DNA from: Apodospora peruviana
Lineage: Eukaryota; Ascomycota; Sordariomycetes; Sordariales; Lasiosphaeriaceae
DNA: 64,000 nucleotides
Assembly (NCBI GenBank): GCA_033439685.1
Contig: JAUEDM010000009.1
Coordinates: 62,001-126,000 of the forward strand
Reading direction: 5' to 3'
How positions within the stretch are numbered: the stretch's first letter is position 1; each line of letters opens with the position of its first letter. Shown here one piece after another: positions 24,832-36,479 of the stretch. Below the pieces are notes generated by a model. The model ran no database searches. It had not been told where the DNA came from and saw only the letters and a list, made by a program, of their open reading frames with translations. The position numbers and the translations under genes are program-made.

Positions 24832-26062
24832 TCAAGCTACCTGGAGGCTATCGAGCATGTTGAGACCCGCGTGAATATGCTGCGTCATGGTGTCTGCCTG
24901 CAAGGAGGAAGAAGGTTAGCAGCGCGTTGTGGAAGCAGTTCCATGACTTGTTAAGTGGTCAACGAAGAAGACGTGCCAAGTTCGGTAGACCCGAGAGAGT
25001 CCTGCCGAGTTCTGAGGGCGAGCTCGGGGCATGGAGAAACAGGCAAAAGGGGAAAAAAGGGCCAAGGGGCAAGACAAAGACTCTGATGGTGGAGATGAAG
25101 GCGGCAACAAAGTTGTCCAGCCAACTTACATTGGAAGGATGGAAGACGTTAAAGTGGTGCTTGTCCACATCGATAACGGCCTTGATGAAGCTCTGATGTC
25201 TCCCCTCCCACCCCAACAGGAGATCATCCCGATACCGGTCCACCTGGGACGGTTCCTGCGAGGGTGCATTGGATGGTGTGCGTCTCAAGCACCTCACCAG
25301 CACTGCAGGTGGCGGCCCAGTGAACTGTTCCATCACCTCCGTCCGACCCTCGTGAGGAGTCCTGGTCAAAGACGCTGTCGTCCAGCCACCGTCCAAGGGC
25401 AAGTGTAGAACCTGGTCCGTCCCCACGGTGAACGTCTTTCCACCGGCAGCGAGACGCACTGGCTTGCCCTGACAGGCCGGGGAGTCCCACGTGGGCAGGT
25501 TGCACACACTCAGCATGGCGTCGAACTTGTCGAACGACTTGCGTACCAGGTCTGGGAGATCGCTAAAGTCCGGGTCCGGCCCGCAAGGCGGCAGCGTAGA
25601 CGTGGGAATCTGAATCGGAGAGTCGACCATGAGGATCCCAGTGACGTAAAACCTGCAGTGCTTTACCTGTAGCATGCGTTTGGCAATGGCAAGGGACACA
25701 TAGGCGCCGAGTGACCATCCTTAAAGAGTTTGCATGAGCGACTAGCGATGTCGTCGTAAAGGAGGGCTTTTTCCTCCTGTCACTTTTCTCATCTACGTAC
25801 CTCCCAATAGGATCGGGCCTCTAATGCCGGCATTCTCGATCAGCTGCTGGTAGTGCTCGGCCATCTCGTCGAAACCCCCGTCCCATGGCTTCACTGCCTC
25901 GAAGTACGGGTCTGAGATGGCCCAGACATCCCGTTTCAGGTCCCCGAGGCGCAGATAACTATAGATCGTCCCACCGGCGTCGTGAATGAGTACGAGGGGA
26001 GCGGCACTTGGAAGTCTTGCCGCCCTTGGGCGAAACTGTAGACGCAAGGGGTTTTGGTCCAT
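24832..26062 (-). CDS. Stand-alone alpha/beta-hydrolase thioesterase (PKS/NRPS TE type)
   Basis: Three exons (25801-26062, 25130-25719, 24832-24897) give 305 residues from the methionine at 26062. PLVLIHDAGGTIYSYLRLG is the oxyanion-hole strand-loop, and LLGGWSLGAYVSLAIA holds the nucleophile serine (GWSLG, formed across an intron). MVDSPIQIP is the acid region and HHFNVF the likely catalytic histidine. The last exon (ADTMTQHIHAGL) is joined by a 232-base intron with good sites, so the C terminus is less certain. It resembles the TE domains that end fungal PKSs, and the PKS here lacks one, so it very likely hydrolyses the finished chain from the ACP. An in-frame upstream start at 26206 would add an Asp run encoded by a GTC/GAC microsatellite; I prefer the start directly before the conserved part. 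Confidence 0.88.
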
Positions 26063-26081
26063 TGTGTGGGGGTAGTCGTCG

Positions 26082-26105
26082 TCGTCGTCGTCGTCGTCGT
26101 CGTTG
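26082..26105. repeat. (GTC)n microsatellite
   Basis: A run of about eight GTC triplets just upstream of the preferred thioesterase start. On the minus strand it would encode aspartates if translation began further upstream. Confidence 0.85.
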
Positions 26106-26236
26106 GTCGTGGGGATCTCGGTTAACTCTGCGGCGGTAAGAATGTGATCAAGACATGTCCAGATTAATAAATGTCTCCGGGAATTAACCCTTTTTCTTCT
26201 ATACATTCAACCTTTCAAGTTGACCAAGTTCACGAG

Positions 26237-26340
26237 TGATGTATGGATGGATGTATGGATGGATGGATGGATGGATGGATGGATGGAATTATTTCGCCCG
26301 GAAGCACCAAGCCTAAAGGGCTATGCACGCTAGCTACATT
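26237..26340 (-). mobile_element. 3' tail fragment of a non-LTR retrotransposon with (ATGG/CCAT)n repeat
   Basis: About eleven ATGG units (two with ATGT variants) are followed by TTCGCCCGGAAGCACCAAGC and CTAAAGGGC. The same junction occurs at 45606-45690, where the minus strand also shows an AATAAA signal just before the CCAT run. A tetranucleotide tail after a polyadenylation-like signal is typical of fungal LINE 3' ends, so both copies look like 5'-truncated insertions on the minus strand. The element body beyond about 26340 is not recognisable. Confidence 0.55.
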
Positions 26341-27719
26341 CGATTCCTATGTTCTGGCATTGTCTCGTCAAAGCCCTTTTCTTTTTCCCCTTCAAACCGC
26401 CCAATGCCTCTTGTCATGGTTATTGGCAAATCATCTTGGAGCGAATGATATATGTGTAAATATGTTATGTATTTACTAGCGCAACTTCTTTCCCACCTGC
26501 CGGGACCGTTTGTTGTCGCTGCTTTGATTCCCAGATACCCGACATTATACACGGTTAGTGTCACTGTCTCGGCATATCATTACTACAAGATGATTCATTG
26601 AGCCAGCAACTCAATCAAGGAAATTTTGTGAAGAGGAATGGTGGATCACAGTTGTCGATCAATTCACTCCACTAAAAGCAACACAGCCAGCCAGCACCAT
26701 GTCCGTAAAAGATGGAGCCAGATACGGAGTGCGGTGCCTTTCTTGTACGTAGGTACGCAGGCGGCATCAATCGGGTGAAAGTTTACGCCCAATTCGCAAG
26801 CCAGGGTTCTCGGATCAAAAGGCTAAAGATTTGATTCAAAGTATAGAGTATGTATGACCTTGGATTTCTCATCTAGAATGAGCCATACATATGTATCCTG
26901 CTACCGCGGACTGGCGGGCGCTCGCCCCATCCCGGGCAGAGCCATTAGGGCGACCCATTTTTTCTTGCAGCACTCAGTAGTCCTCAGTAGTCTTCGAATT
27001 CGAAAACAACTGTCACGGCTGGCACACTTAGCCCGGAAAGCTAGTCAATTCCTGCGCTATGGACGAAGATCCTACTGTAAGGAGGAAAGAAAAAAAAAGT
27101 AAAGGAAAAGGGAGTGTGCCTGCCACACATTTGTCTCGCGCGTTGCTGTGGATCTTGGAGCTATTCCTGATCTGAATCACCCCTGCCATTCCTATCATCA
27201 TTTCAGGGGTTTGATCGTCGGGTCGGAGCTCGGGCCAGAGCTCAGGTCGTCACAGCAACCTCGTTTTTCAGTGTCGATAGTATTTACTACTCCGTATCTC
27301 TTAGCGCAGCAACTTGGCCAGGTCTGCACGGACCATCAACCCCGTTTGATGGTTTGAGCTTCCGAGCCAGGAGTCTCACGCACCTCACCCTATCAATTAC
27401 TCCGTGAGACTTGAGGAGAGAAATTGCTGGCATGATGCGTACTAAATTTAAAACACAAGGTACGTGTCACAGCCAGCGGTTCAATGCGTGGTAGCTGTTC
27501 AATTAGCTTCACGAATGAAGATTCTACTCCAAGGAAAATATTACAACCTGCAACCTAAGGTAGGTCTCAGACTGTAAGGCCGGACGCCTAACGGGGGTTG
27601 GCAGTGATATAAGGAGGTTGTTGTCTGACAAGTGCGTGCACTGTCACTAGCAGGCTGCTCTAATTAAGAGCTTGTTAGACGAACAAGATTGTAGACAATG
27701 AACTTAATTGCTTGCGTGA
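26341..27719. other. Gene-free region next to transposon-derived repeats
   Basis: Only short frames with no motifs are present. Composition is uneven, with several A/T runs. I see no RNA gene. It separates the PKS half of the cluster from the cyclophilin/ABC half. Confidence 0.35.
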
Positions 27720-27815
27720 GGAGTTCAAGAATCCTCGGAGGGAGAATGCGCAGCATTCTCCCACTATATAGGAAACTACCTAGCAGTAAAGACTGTGTAC
27801 CTATGTACTGGATCC
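27720..27815 (+). repeat. Dispersed hairpin repeat, copy 1
   Basis: This is one of three related copies of about 95 bases (others at 28041 and 45731). The order is TCAAGAATCCTCGGA, a perfect palindrome GGAGAATGC-GCA-GCATTCTCC, CACTATATAGGAAACTA, then AGACTGTGTACCTATGTACTG. It contains a TATATA element after the hairpin. It is probably part of a transposon terminus. Confidence 0.75.
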
Positions 27816-28040
27816 GTGGCCCCAATTCTCGGGTCCTCGGGACGTGGCAAATTTCGGATCAACGAACCTTATGGAACTTGAGCAGTGGATCCAGCCGCGG
27901 ATATATATGTCAAGTCTTTTCCTTCTTTTTTCTTTTTCTCTTTATCCTAGAGTCTTCGTCGACAGTGCCTAATAAAGATTAGTTCCGCCGTCTTCTGATC
28001 CGGCCATGACAGAGAGCTGCAGCCAGCCGCTAGGCGAGTG

Positions 28041-28130
28041 AGTCAAGAATCCTCGGACGGGGAATGCCTGGCATTCCTCCCACTATATAGAAACCATGGA
28101 AGCTGTAGAGACTGTGTACCTTGTACTGAA
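28041..28130 (+). repeat. Dispersed hairpin repeat, copy 2
   Basis: The same layout as copy 1, about 320 bases away. The palindrome here is GGAATGC-CTG-GCATTCC, with a diverged loop, followed by CACTATATAG, AAACCATGGAAGC and GAGACTGTGTACCTTGTACTG. It is the most diverged copy and ends about 410 bases before the cyclophilin start. Confidence 0.7.
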
Positions 28131-28540
28131 CCCGAACCTTGTCCGCCCCGACCCCATCGACCCCCGAGCTCCGGGTTGGCTCGCTTCAGGTCAGTCATGG
28201 CGAGCTGATAAAGCCAAGGGGGACTTTCTGCTGAAGTGGCCAGTGCGCTGTCAGCAGCTGATGGCAGTTGGCCAGCAGATCATTGTATGGGACAATAACC
28301 ACACCCAACGACAGATACACCCCACCTTCATCCTCCTCCTGAATTTACCCCTGGATTTACCCCCCCCCCCCCTGAATTACCCCTTCCAATCCTCTCGCCA
28401 CTCCAGATCTTGACCTTTATATGTAATGGCCAACTCCAGCATCTCTGTCTCTCCTTCGCCTGGCACGACCCGCTTCTCTCCCTCTCCCGCTGCTAACTGA
28501 TGTTAAGTAGCCCTATCTAACTTCTTGTTCTTTTGCCAAG

Positions 28541-29509
28541 ATGGTTATCAGCACGTAAGTGAATCTGCAACCGCCCTGGCTAAAGGGTCAGGCCGGCCCT
28601 GCCCTCTTTGCAGTGATGTATGGTGATGGAAAATCTAGGGCTGATTCCTAAACGAATAATAGTTACCTCGACCTCGAATGGGAGGGCCCTGTTATGAAAG
28701 ATGGCAAGCCCACCGAAACAGTCAAGAGTATGTGTCCCCTACTTCCTATTCCTCTTTTCTCATTCTCTTCCCCGGGAACAACCCATGGTTGCCGTTGCGA
28801 TTCCATTTTGCACCATCGATGAAAGACGATATTCAACTCCTGCTACCGCTTCCGCTGACGGATGACTTCTCTACAGCGCAGACTGGCCGAATCAACTTGA
28901 CCTTGAACGATGACGTTACCCCTCTGACGGCCGAGAACTTCCGTGCTCTCTGCACCGGCGAGAAGGGTCTTGGGTACAAGGGCTCCTACTTACACCGCAT
29001 CATTCCGGGATTTTTACTGCAAGGCGGAGATTTCACCCGTGGCAATGTACGAAAACACCTAATTGATAATACCTGGTCACATACTTTCCCGTTAAGTAGG
29101 CTAAAACTCTTTTCTCTCGTTTAGGGCACAGGCGGGAAATCCATCTATGGGCCTAAGTTCAAGGACGAGAACTTTACTCTGAAGCACCACAAGCCTGGCA
29201 TACTAACCATGGCCAACGCCGGGCCTCACACGTAAGGCTTCCTTCCCTTTCCATCCTAATGCAATCTGCCAGCAAGGCGAGAGGAAAAGGGAGAGATCAC
29301 CATTCTAATAGATCCCGATTAGAAACGGATCCCAGTTTGTCATCACCACGGCTGAAACCTCTTGGCTCGACGGCCGGCACGTCGTGTTCGGTGAGGTGGC
29401 TGATGAGGAGTCAATGGCTGTTGTCATGGCTATTGAGGCTACCGGCTCCGTGAGTGGTGCTGTCCAGTATAGCAAGAGGCCCCTGATTGTCGCGTGCGGT
29501 CAGTTGTAA
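28541..29509 (+). CDS. Cyclophilin (peptidyl-prolyl cis-trans isomerase, CypA type)
   Basis: Five exons (28541-28554, 28663-28727, 28877-29046, 29125-29231, 29323-29509) give 180 residues, in phase, close to the single-domain cytosolic cyclophilin length. Motifs: FRALCTGEKGLGYKGS, HRIIPGF (catalytic arginine), LQGGDFTRGNGTGG, MANAGPHTNGSQF, WLDGRHVVFG (the tryptophan and histidine that contact cyclosporin in CypA) and ACGQL at the end. Compared with the well-known CypA pocket, two positions differ: the residue after IPGF is leucine where methionine is usual, and SQF is followed by valine where phenylalanine is usual. The tail region (MAIEATGSVSGAVQYSKRPL) is diverged. It may be a housekeeping gene, but its position between the PKS block and an ABC exporter fits a self-protection or sequestration role as in the cyclosporin cluster. 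Confidence 0.93.
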
Positions 29510-30098
29510 AAAAGAAAGTTGTTTCGTTGCGGTTCAGCGTGATGATATAATGTGTATGCAGCTTTGGGGAGAGAAGCCTTGGAGACAGTTCATAAGACTA
29601 TTGTGGAGAATTTGTTTCATGAGGTCCCAAACTGGAGACAGGAAGACAGTAGTCCGTATACACACAGCAGCAGCATATCGAAAAAGCTCAATCCAAGTGT
29701 ATTGGCCTGGTGTGGAAGACGAGAATGCGGAAAATGGGGACGCAGTGTTCGTGTTAGCTCTACTTTCCATTGAAAGGCTCTCTGTCCTACGCTGGTCCAA
29801 TCCGAGATACTTGTGGTCATATGAGAAATCGAAGCGGAAAATAGCAGATTCAAAATGCTCTATCTCTTGATCGTGTAGACCAGATTAATCTACTATTAGG
29901 GAAGTGAGGACCATTATAGAAGTACACCAGGTGCAACTTTATATGAGAAGGAGTTTAAGGCAAGGAAGAAGGTGTTGTGCCAACACCCAAACCAATACAC
30001 ATGTCACCCGAAGGATACCGTATCTAACCAAAGATGGAAACTAATTCCTGATTGTCACCACCAAATGTTCTATCTGTATTGCGCGCGCCTCATTTTCT
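29510..30098. other. Convergent intergenic region
   Basis: 3' flanks of the cyclophilin (plus) and ABC transporter (minus). A 127-codon plus frame overlaps this area but has no family features. Nothing else is seen. Confidence 0.4.
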
Positions 30099-33000
30099 CT
30101 ATTGATCCAGGGCTTGACTTTGGCACTAGACTCCCGTGTTAGTATACAAAGACGCAGGAAATGTCTTGGCCGCGAGTGAGAGGCAGAAGCAGAGACTTAC
30201 CATGCTCCAATACGCGCCCCTCAGCCTGAGCAGCTCGGAATGGCTGCCCTGTTCGAGCACCTTTCCTTCTCCCAGCACGTAGATAACATCAGCGTTCTGA
30301 ATGGTCGCCAGCCGGTGCGCCACGGCAATCGTCGTCCGACCCTGCGCGACCCGGCTCAAGCTAGCCTGCACCTGTTTCTCGCTCTCCGAGTCTAGCGAGC
30401 TCGTCGCCTCGTCGAGCAGCAGTACGCGGGGGTTCCTGATTAGGGCGCGTGCGATCGACATCCTCTGCTTCTGCCCGCCGCTGAGGCTAACGCCCTTGTT
30501 GCCGACCTCGGTTTGGAATCCGTCTGGTAGCGAGCAGATGAAGTCGTAGATGTCGGCGTCGCGACAGCACTGTTCGAGCCGGGCGTCGGTCACCTGGTCG
30601 GGGTCGACGCCGAGGAGAATGTTCTCGCGCATGGTGCCGGAGAACAGCGCCGGCTCCTGGGATACCAAGGACAGCAGCCGGCGGTGTTCGGGAATGCTCG
30701 TGTCACTTATGTCCTGGCCGTTGAAAAGGATGCGGCCCTTGGTGACGTCGTAAAATCGCTCAAGAAGCGACACGATAGACGTCTTGCCGGAGCCGGACGC
30801 TCCCACAATAGCGGCGAACTGGCCCTCCTCAATGGTGAGGTTGATTCCTTGAAAGATGGGAACGTCGCGAGTGGGATACTTGAAGTGGACATCCTGAAAC
30901 TGAATCTTGATGCCGTTCTGGGTCTCAGGGACAACGGGCCTTGACCCGAATGCCATGTCTTGATGTCGAGTATTCCGAAGGTTGAGGATCCTGTTGGCAG
31001 CGGCCGTAGCCTGGGCAGCGTTAGGCCCGAATCCGAGCCACTGGCCAGCCGACTCTCCGCCCTGAATGACAGCCATGTAGGTGATGAAGAAAGCAATGAT
31101 GTTGTATTCTCCCGAAGACACGAGCCCGCCACCGTACCAAAGGATGAGGGCCTGGCAAGCGAGTCCGACACTGTCGGAGAAGGCAAAGATGAATGTAGGC
31201 CAGGGGGATTTCCGGTAAGCCGAGGTCAAATGACTTTGGAGCAGTTTCTGATATCGTTCGCAGATGGCGTCCTCGAGAACGAGCGCCGTGACCGTGCGGA
31301 ACGCGCCGACCGCCTCGGCTCCGAATTTTGAGCTCTCCGAGAACACGGCTTCGTTCATGGCGGCGAATCGCAGCTCGTAGCGAAGCTTGTAAAAGGTACC
31401 CAAGCAGGTGAGCGGGAGGATGACGCAAAGAGCAACAAGCGCCAACTTCCAGCCGTAGATGAAGGATATGATGATCGCGCCGAGGAGCGAGAATATACCC
31501 ACCAAGACCATGCACGTGTTGATCCCCAGAAGCTCCTTGAGGGACGTTGGGTCGCTGGAAAGGCGTGCCGTGAGCTGACCGGTTGAGTTGCCGTCCTGGT
31601 CAAAGTACGATGTCTTCTGCATGAGCATGGAGTCAAAGTACTCGCGCCGATATACTGAGGCGATGAAGTGCTCGACGTTAGTGGCCACCATGATGACAAC
31701 AAAGTAGCAGATGCCCACACCAACCGCGAGGCCGACCCATACAGATGCCCAGAACGACGAATCGTCTCTCAGTTCCTGACCAGTCTCCCCGAAGATGGAT
31801 ATAACATTGCCGAAGAAGTATGCTTGGAGAGGGATGGCGGCTGCCGCACCGATGGAGAAGATGATGGCCATTACGTACAGTGGGAAGCGGCTCCTCTGCT
31901 CGTACAGAAGCTTCCCGAATCCATTCAGGATGTTCTTGTCCTTCCACTGCGCATCGTGGTTTGAATCCGAAGGGAGGTCCGCCACCGAGGTTGAAGCGGT
32001 CTTAGTATGCTGTTCTTCGATGCTGACCTTCTCCTCTTTCGTCCCGAGCAGGCCCTCGGCTCCGTCATCGTCTCCGAGGGAGAGTTTCTGGGCGTGAACC
32101 AAGCGATAGTAGGCTCCCTCGGGATTCGCGAGGAGCGACTCGTGAGTTCCCGCCTCAGCGACCTTGCCTTGTCGGAGCACGATGATCTGATCGGCGTTCT
32201 TGATAGTGGAAAGCCGGTGGGCAATGGTAACGGTAGTGCGACCTCTGGAGACCCTCTCGAGAGCCGCCTGGACGATTCGTTCGCTACGGATGTCGATCGC
32301 GGACGTAGCTTCGTCGAGGATGAGTATCTTGGGGTTGGCGATGATGCTGCGGGCGATGGCGATCCGTTGGCGCTGGCCTCCGCTGAGCTTGATGCCCGAG
32401 TCTCCCACCTGGGTGTTGTACCCCTCGGGGAGGCGGTCGATGAACTCGTCGGCAAAACTCTCCTTGCAAGCTTCCTGGACTAGCTGGCGCTTCTTTGCTT
32501 CTGGTTCGTCTGCCCATTGGGTTCCCGTCAACCCAGAGGCGACGTTGTTGTATATGGTGTCGTTGAAGAGGAATGGCTCTTGCTGGACGAGCCCGACCTG
32601 CGATCGCCACCATTTCATGTCCAGATCTGTCATGTTTTTTCCGTCGATAGTGATGGAGCCTGAGAGCTCAACAGGGGGGCCGAGATCATCCATCTCAACA
32701 GAGGGCTCAGTACCCGCTGCTGCTGACGGCGGTTCTGCAGTGTTTTCTTCGCCGTCCTGCGCTTTCTTCACGGGTGGTTTCTTCTGCACAGTTTTGGCGA
32801 TGATATGCTGCCTCTGCAGGGTGTACCAGCCTTCAATAAGACCGACAATTGTGCTCTTGCCAGAGCCACTGGGGCCAACGATGGCAGTGTTCTTGTTGGC
32901 CACGATACGGAGGTTAAGCCCATCCAAGACCTTCTTGCTGGGGCGGCTAGGGTAGGCGAAGTGAACGTCGTTGAAGACAATATCGGTGCCAGGGTTCACG

Positions 33001-34453
33001 GAAGGATGTCTGAGCGTGCCAGCCACCGGCCTGGGGGCATCGATGACCGCGAAGAACTCGGATGCTGCAACAATGGCCTTTGAGATGACGATGAGGGGTG
33101 TGGACACTTGGGATATGGAGGATCTGTAGGTCACAACGCCAGTCAGCAAGGCCTGTAGATACGCGAAACCTTGTAAGAAAAAGATTCACGGGAGAAGAGA
33201 AAGAAAAGGCTACGCACACCATGAGCATGACGCTCATCAATACAATGACAACGGTGCCCACGGTGTCGATACGGCCGTTTGAATACTCCCTGCTGCCAAA
33301 CCAAAAGGCCAGTGCGAAAGCGACCTGGAAACTGAAAAACACGAGCCCCGTCTGGATAGCGACGAACGGGCTCGTCCACACACCGGCCTGGCGAGCCTGC
33401 TCGACCAATCCGGCATACTTCCGGGCGATGCGGTTCTCGGCGCCGCAGGAAGTGATCATGCGGACGGAGCCCAGGGCCTCGGCCGCGACGGCGCCGGCCT
33501 TGGTCTCGGCTGCGGTGAGCCTCGCGTGGCCCTTGAGGATGATGGGCAGGAGGATTCCGAGGACGAGGAGGATGAAGATCAGGACGGAGCTGGTGACGAG
33601 AGTGACAGACCAGCTATAAACGAAGGCGATGATGATGGCCGAGATGATGGTGGCTGTGTACTCGAGAAAGGTGCCGAGTTTCTCGGACACGCCGATCTGG
33701 AGGATGTTGGAGGTCGCCGTGATGGTGGTGGCTGCCGCACCAGGGGGCATGGAGTCGAGCACGTGGATGGTCTGGCCGAGGAGGCACTGCATGTAGTGAA
33801 GGCGGATAGCCGCAGATATGCGGATGCCGATGATACGAAAGCAGAACTGGCATCCGTGTTAGTTTCGGTATTTGTGAATGCCCCTAGCACCGTCCCATGG
33901 TCAGGCATGAGTTCGTGGGACGTCCCAGACAAGTACGTACCTTATTGATGTAGTTGAGCCCGAGGCGGGCGATGAACAAGCCGGTGATGTACAACGAACC
34001 CTTGTTTGTGGTATCGTCAAAGGCACCCTGCGTCTTGCCATCCGGAGCATCAAAGCTGCTGAAGTTCTCGACCAACTGGCCAAAGACGGCGACCATCAGA
34101 GGCATGGTCACACCGGCGGCGATGCTGGACAGCGCGGCGGCGACCAGGAAGATGATATCCTGTCGCTTAGCGTAGGTGAAGACACGAATGTAGTCCTTGA
34201 GTCCCGCCTCCCTCTCGCGCGGCGGTTCCTCAATTGTAGGAGAGGCGACATCGTCACTGAGGCGAGCAAAGTTGGGCTCGCTATCCAGTGCTGGGTCTTG
34301 AGAGAGGTCTTGCGATGGGTCAGCGAGGGGAGGATCGCCGCGACCAGCCTTGATCCTGTTGAATATTCTCATGCTGGCTGATGGCGCTGACGCTGCTGCT
34401 TGTGATTCAGAGATGTTGTGATGGGAGGCAGCGTCAGGAATGTTCCAGGGCAA
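30099..34453 (-). CDS. Full-length ABCB (MDR/P-glycoprotein-type) exporter
   Basis: Four exons (33941-34453, 33220-33846, 30201-33152, 30099-30125) give about 1372 residues arranged TMD1-NBD1-TMD2-NBD2. NBD1 has GPSGSGKST, LSGGQRQRIAIARS and LILDEATSAID. NBD2 has GASGSGKTS, LSGGQKQRMSIARAL and LLLDEATSSLD. Both are complete, so it should be an active ATP-driven exporter of hydrophobic compounds. A 27-base last exon (CQSQALDQ) replaces a longer read-through frame, and the donor of intron 2 could be six bases further on (adds Val-Cys). The cytosolic N terminus of about 85 residues is rich in Ser, Asp and Pro. It is convergent with the cyclophilin gene. By position it is the best candidate for exporting the cluster product. 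Confidence 0.95.
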
Positions 34454-35522
34454 GGCGGCGATAAGCAGCTTCCACCTTCTTTCGTGGGTGCACTTGGTCT
34501 TTCGACCCTGGCGACGAAAAGAAGATAGTGACTAAACTTCTATTGTTGCGACGCCATGCTCGGATCACAAGCGTTGAAATTCGGAATTGGGAATTGGAAT
34601 TAGGGGGAACCACGAAGGTGGTTGTTGCTGTTCGGAGTTGAAACGCGAAAAAAATGTACGGTGTGGCAAAGGCCGTGGATCGAGGAAATTACGACCCGTC
34701 AAAGTTAACCTGAGCGAGGACCCGAGGAAGTTGGGGGCGAGTTGTTTGATGCATGCAGAAACAAGCAGTGGATGGTGCACGCGCGTGTGGATGTTGGTTG
34801 TTGATTGTGGGCAAAGAGACGTGTTGGGGTAGAAGAAGGAGGTGATGGACCAGGGGATAAATTTAGGAGGGGTAAATGAAGATTGAGCTCGATCTGGCAT
34901 GCATGCAATCCTGGCCCCGAGGGTGCAGCGATGAGGCCGCGGAGCATGCTGATAGCGGGTCCGTGCCATGGCATTCACCAAGAATCATACATTTAATAGT
35001 CGAGACCATGAGGGAGAGATAAATGGTGCATTAGTATACGGATCTGCTGCTTTGCTTTTTTCACCTTGATCAAGGCTGCAGTTTCCTGATTTTGGCACAT
35101 GGTCCTGGTTCATCGTGGTTTGGCCCTCTTGAAGTTGTCTGTCTCTTTGCAGAGAAAGACTTGCCCGTGAAAGACCGATGAGGAATCGTGAAAGCCGCAT
35201 GAGGGTTCCATTTCTTACCGGTTGTATGCACGCCGCGGAACACGAACTGGGCGCGGGCCAAATAAGATCCAATCATCGGTACCTATTGCACGAGAAAATG
35301 AGATGCTGCCTCGCTACGAGCAGCAGAACAAACGGTAATACTATCAAGGCTCTTGTTAACATGGAATTTTTGACATATGGCACCTTCGGGTAGAGTCAGT
35401 AACTTGATCAGCGAGGCCTCAGCCATCATGAATCGATGATGCTAGAATGCTTGCAAGCGACAGACGACGATGAATTCAATCTCAGTGACTGTTCAATCTG
35501 ATCCGTTGCATCCAGTAAGATG

Positions 35523-35557
<35 letters not shown>

Positions 35558-36479
35558 AACAAATCCATCCCTATCCTTCTTCAGCAAACGTGACGAAGTT
35601 GACGAAGCGTCGATGGGCGTAAAACAATAATGGGAGGTCAGGGTTCGAATACGTGTCCTACTCTGTACCCCTTCTCATTTAAGCCAACACAGATCAACTT
35701 CCTCAACGGGGTCGATGGATCAACAATTCGTGACAATACCATACAGGAAGATGCAGCTGTTTGATAAGATCAGCATTGAGTGTAACATTTAGTGCATCTT
35801 ACGTCAGGTTGCGTGGTCCTTTAGCATCTTGCAAACCCAGAGAGTTCAGATACGGTGAGCAGCGAATGGTGACACATTTCCCGCAGCTCGATGCAAGAGA
35901 TATGTGAACTGTACGATGGTCAAGATAGTGGTCAGATATTGGTATTACTGGCCGAAATCCCGTCTACTCATTCATTCGTCACTTCCGAGTTAGTTATATC
36001 TGTTTATTCTATCTGACTTTCTCCATACAATGATTGAATGGAGTAGAGATGGTGAATGGTCAGCTAGAACGTACGGGACAGCCCACGATGCCATACCAAC
36101 GCAGTCGACGGGGTTTACTACCATATGCCGCGTGGATGATCCCATGGCATGCTGTGGCAGAGGTGCTGGAGCCTAGGGCTGATGGTAATGACAATTGGTC
36201 TGTACGCCAGCATCTGAGCTGACACCTCATTCAGGTAGGGAAGGCCGAGAACAACCCAGCATTACACGCAAGCACATGATTTCAACACATGATGAAAATA
36301 CAGGTACCTATGCATACTAGCAGTCGCTAGAATGCCAAAGATACTTGTACTGCACCCGTGCAACATCCATGTTGCCCGACTTCGTCACGGAACCTTGGTT
36401 GCGTTCTACGCGCCGGCTGGAAGTTATTTTTGTTAAAAAACGTGTAAGCTACGAGACGAATCACTATTCTGCTGGCCTT
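34454..36479. other. Two-kb gap with an A/T homopolymer junction
   Basis: The right end of the exporter gene faces this gap, so its promoter lies at about 34.5-35 kb. At 35528-35560 a T run (about 12) is followed by an A run (about 21), perhaps a retro-insertion scar. No gene is supported. Confidence 0.4.

Noticed and set aside
26243..26479. Plus-strand frame beginning with repeated MDGCMDGWMDGWMDG
   Set aside because: It is translation of the ATGG microsatellite tail of a retrotransposon, not a protein.
35620..35680. GGTTCGAATAC, resembling a tRNA T-loop
   Set aside because: No acceptor stem or anticodon arm could be paired around it.
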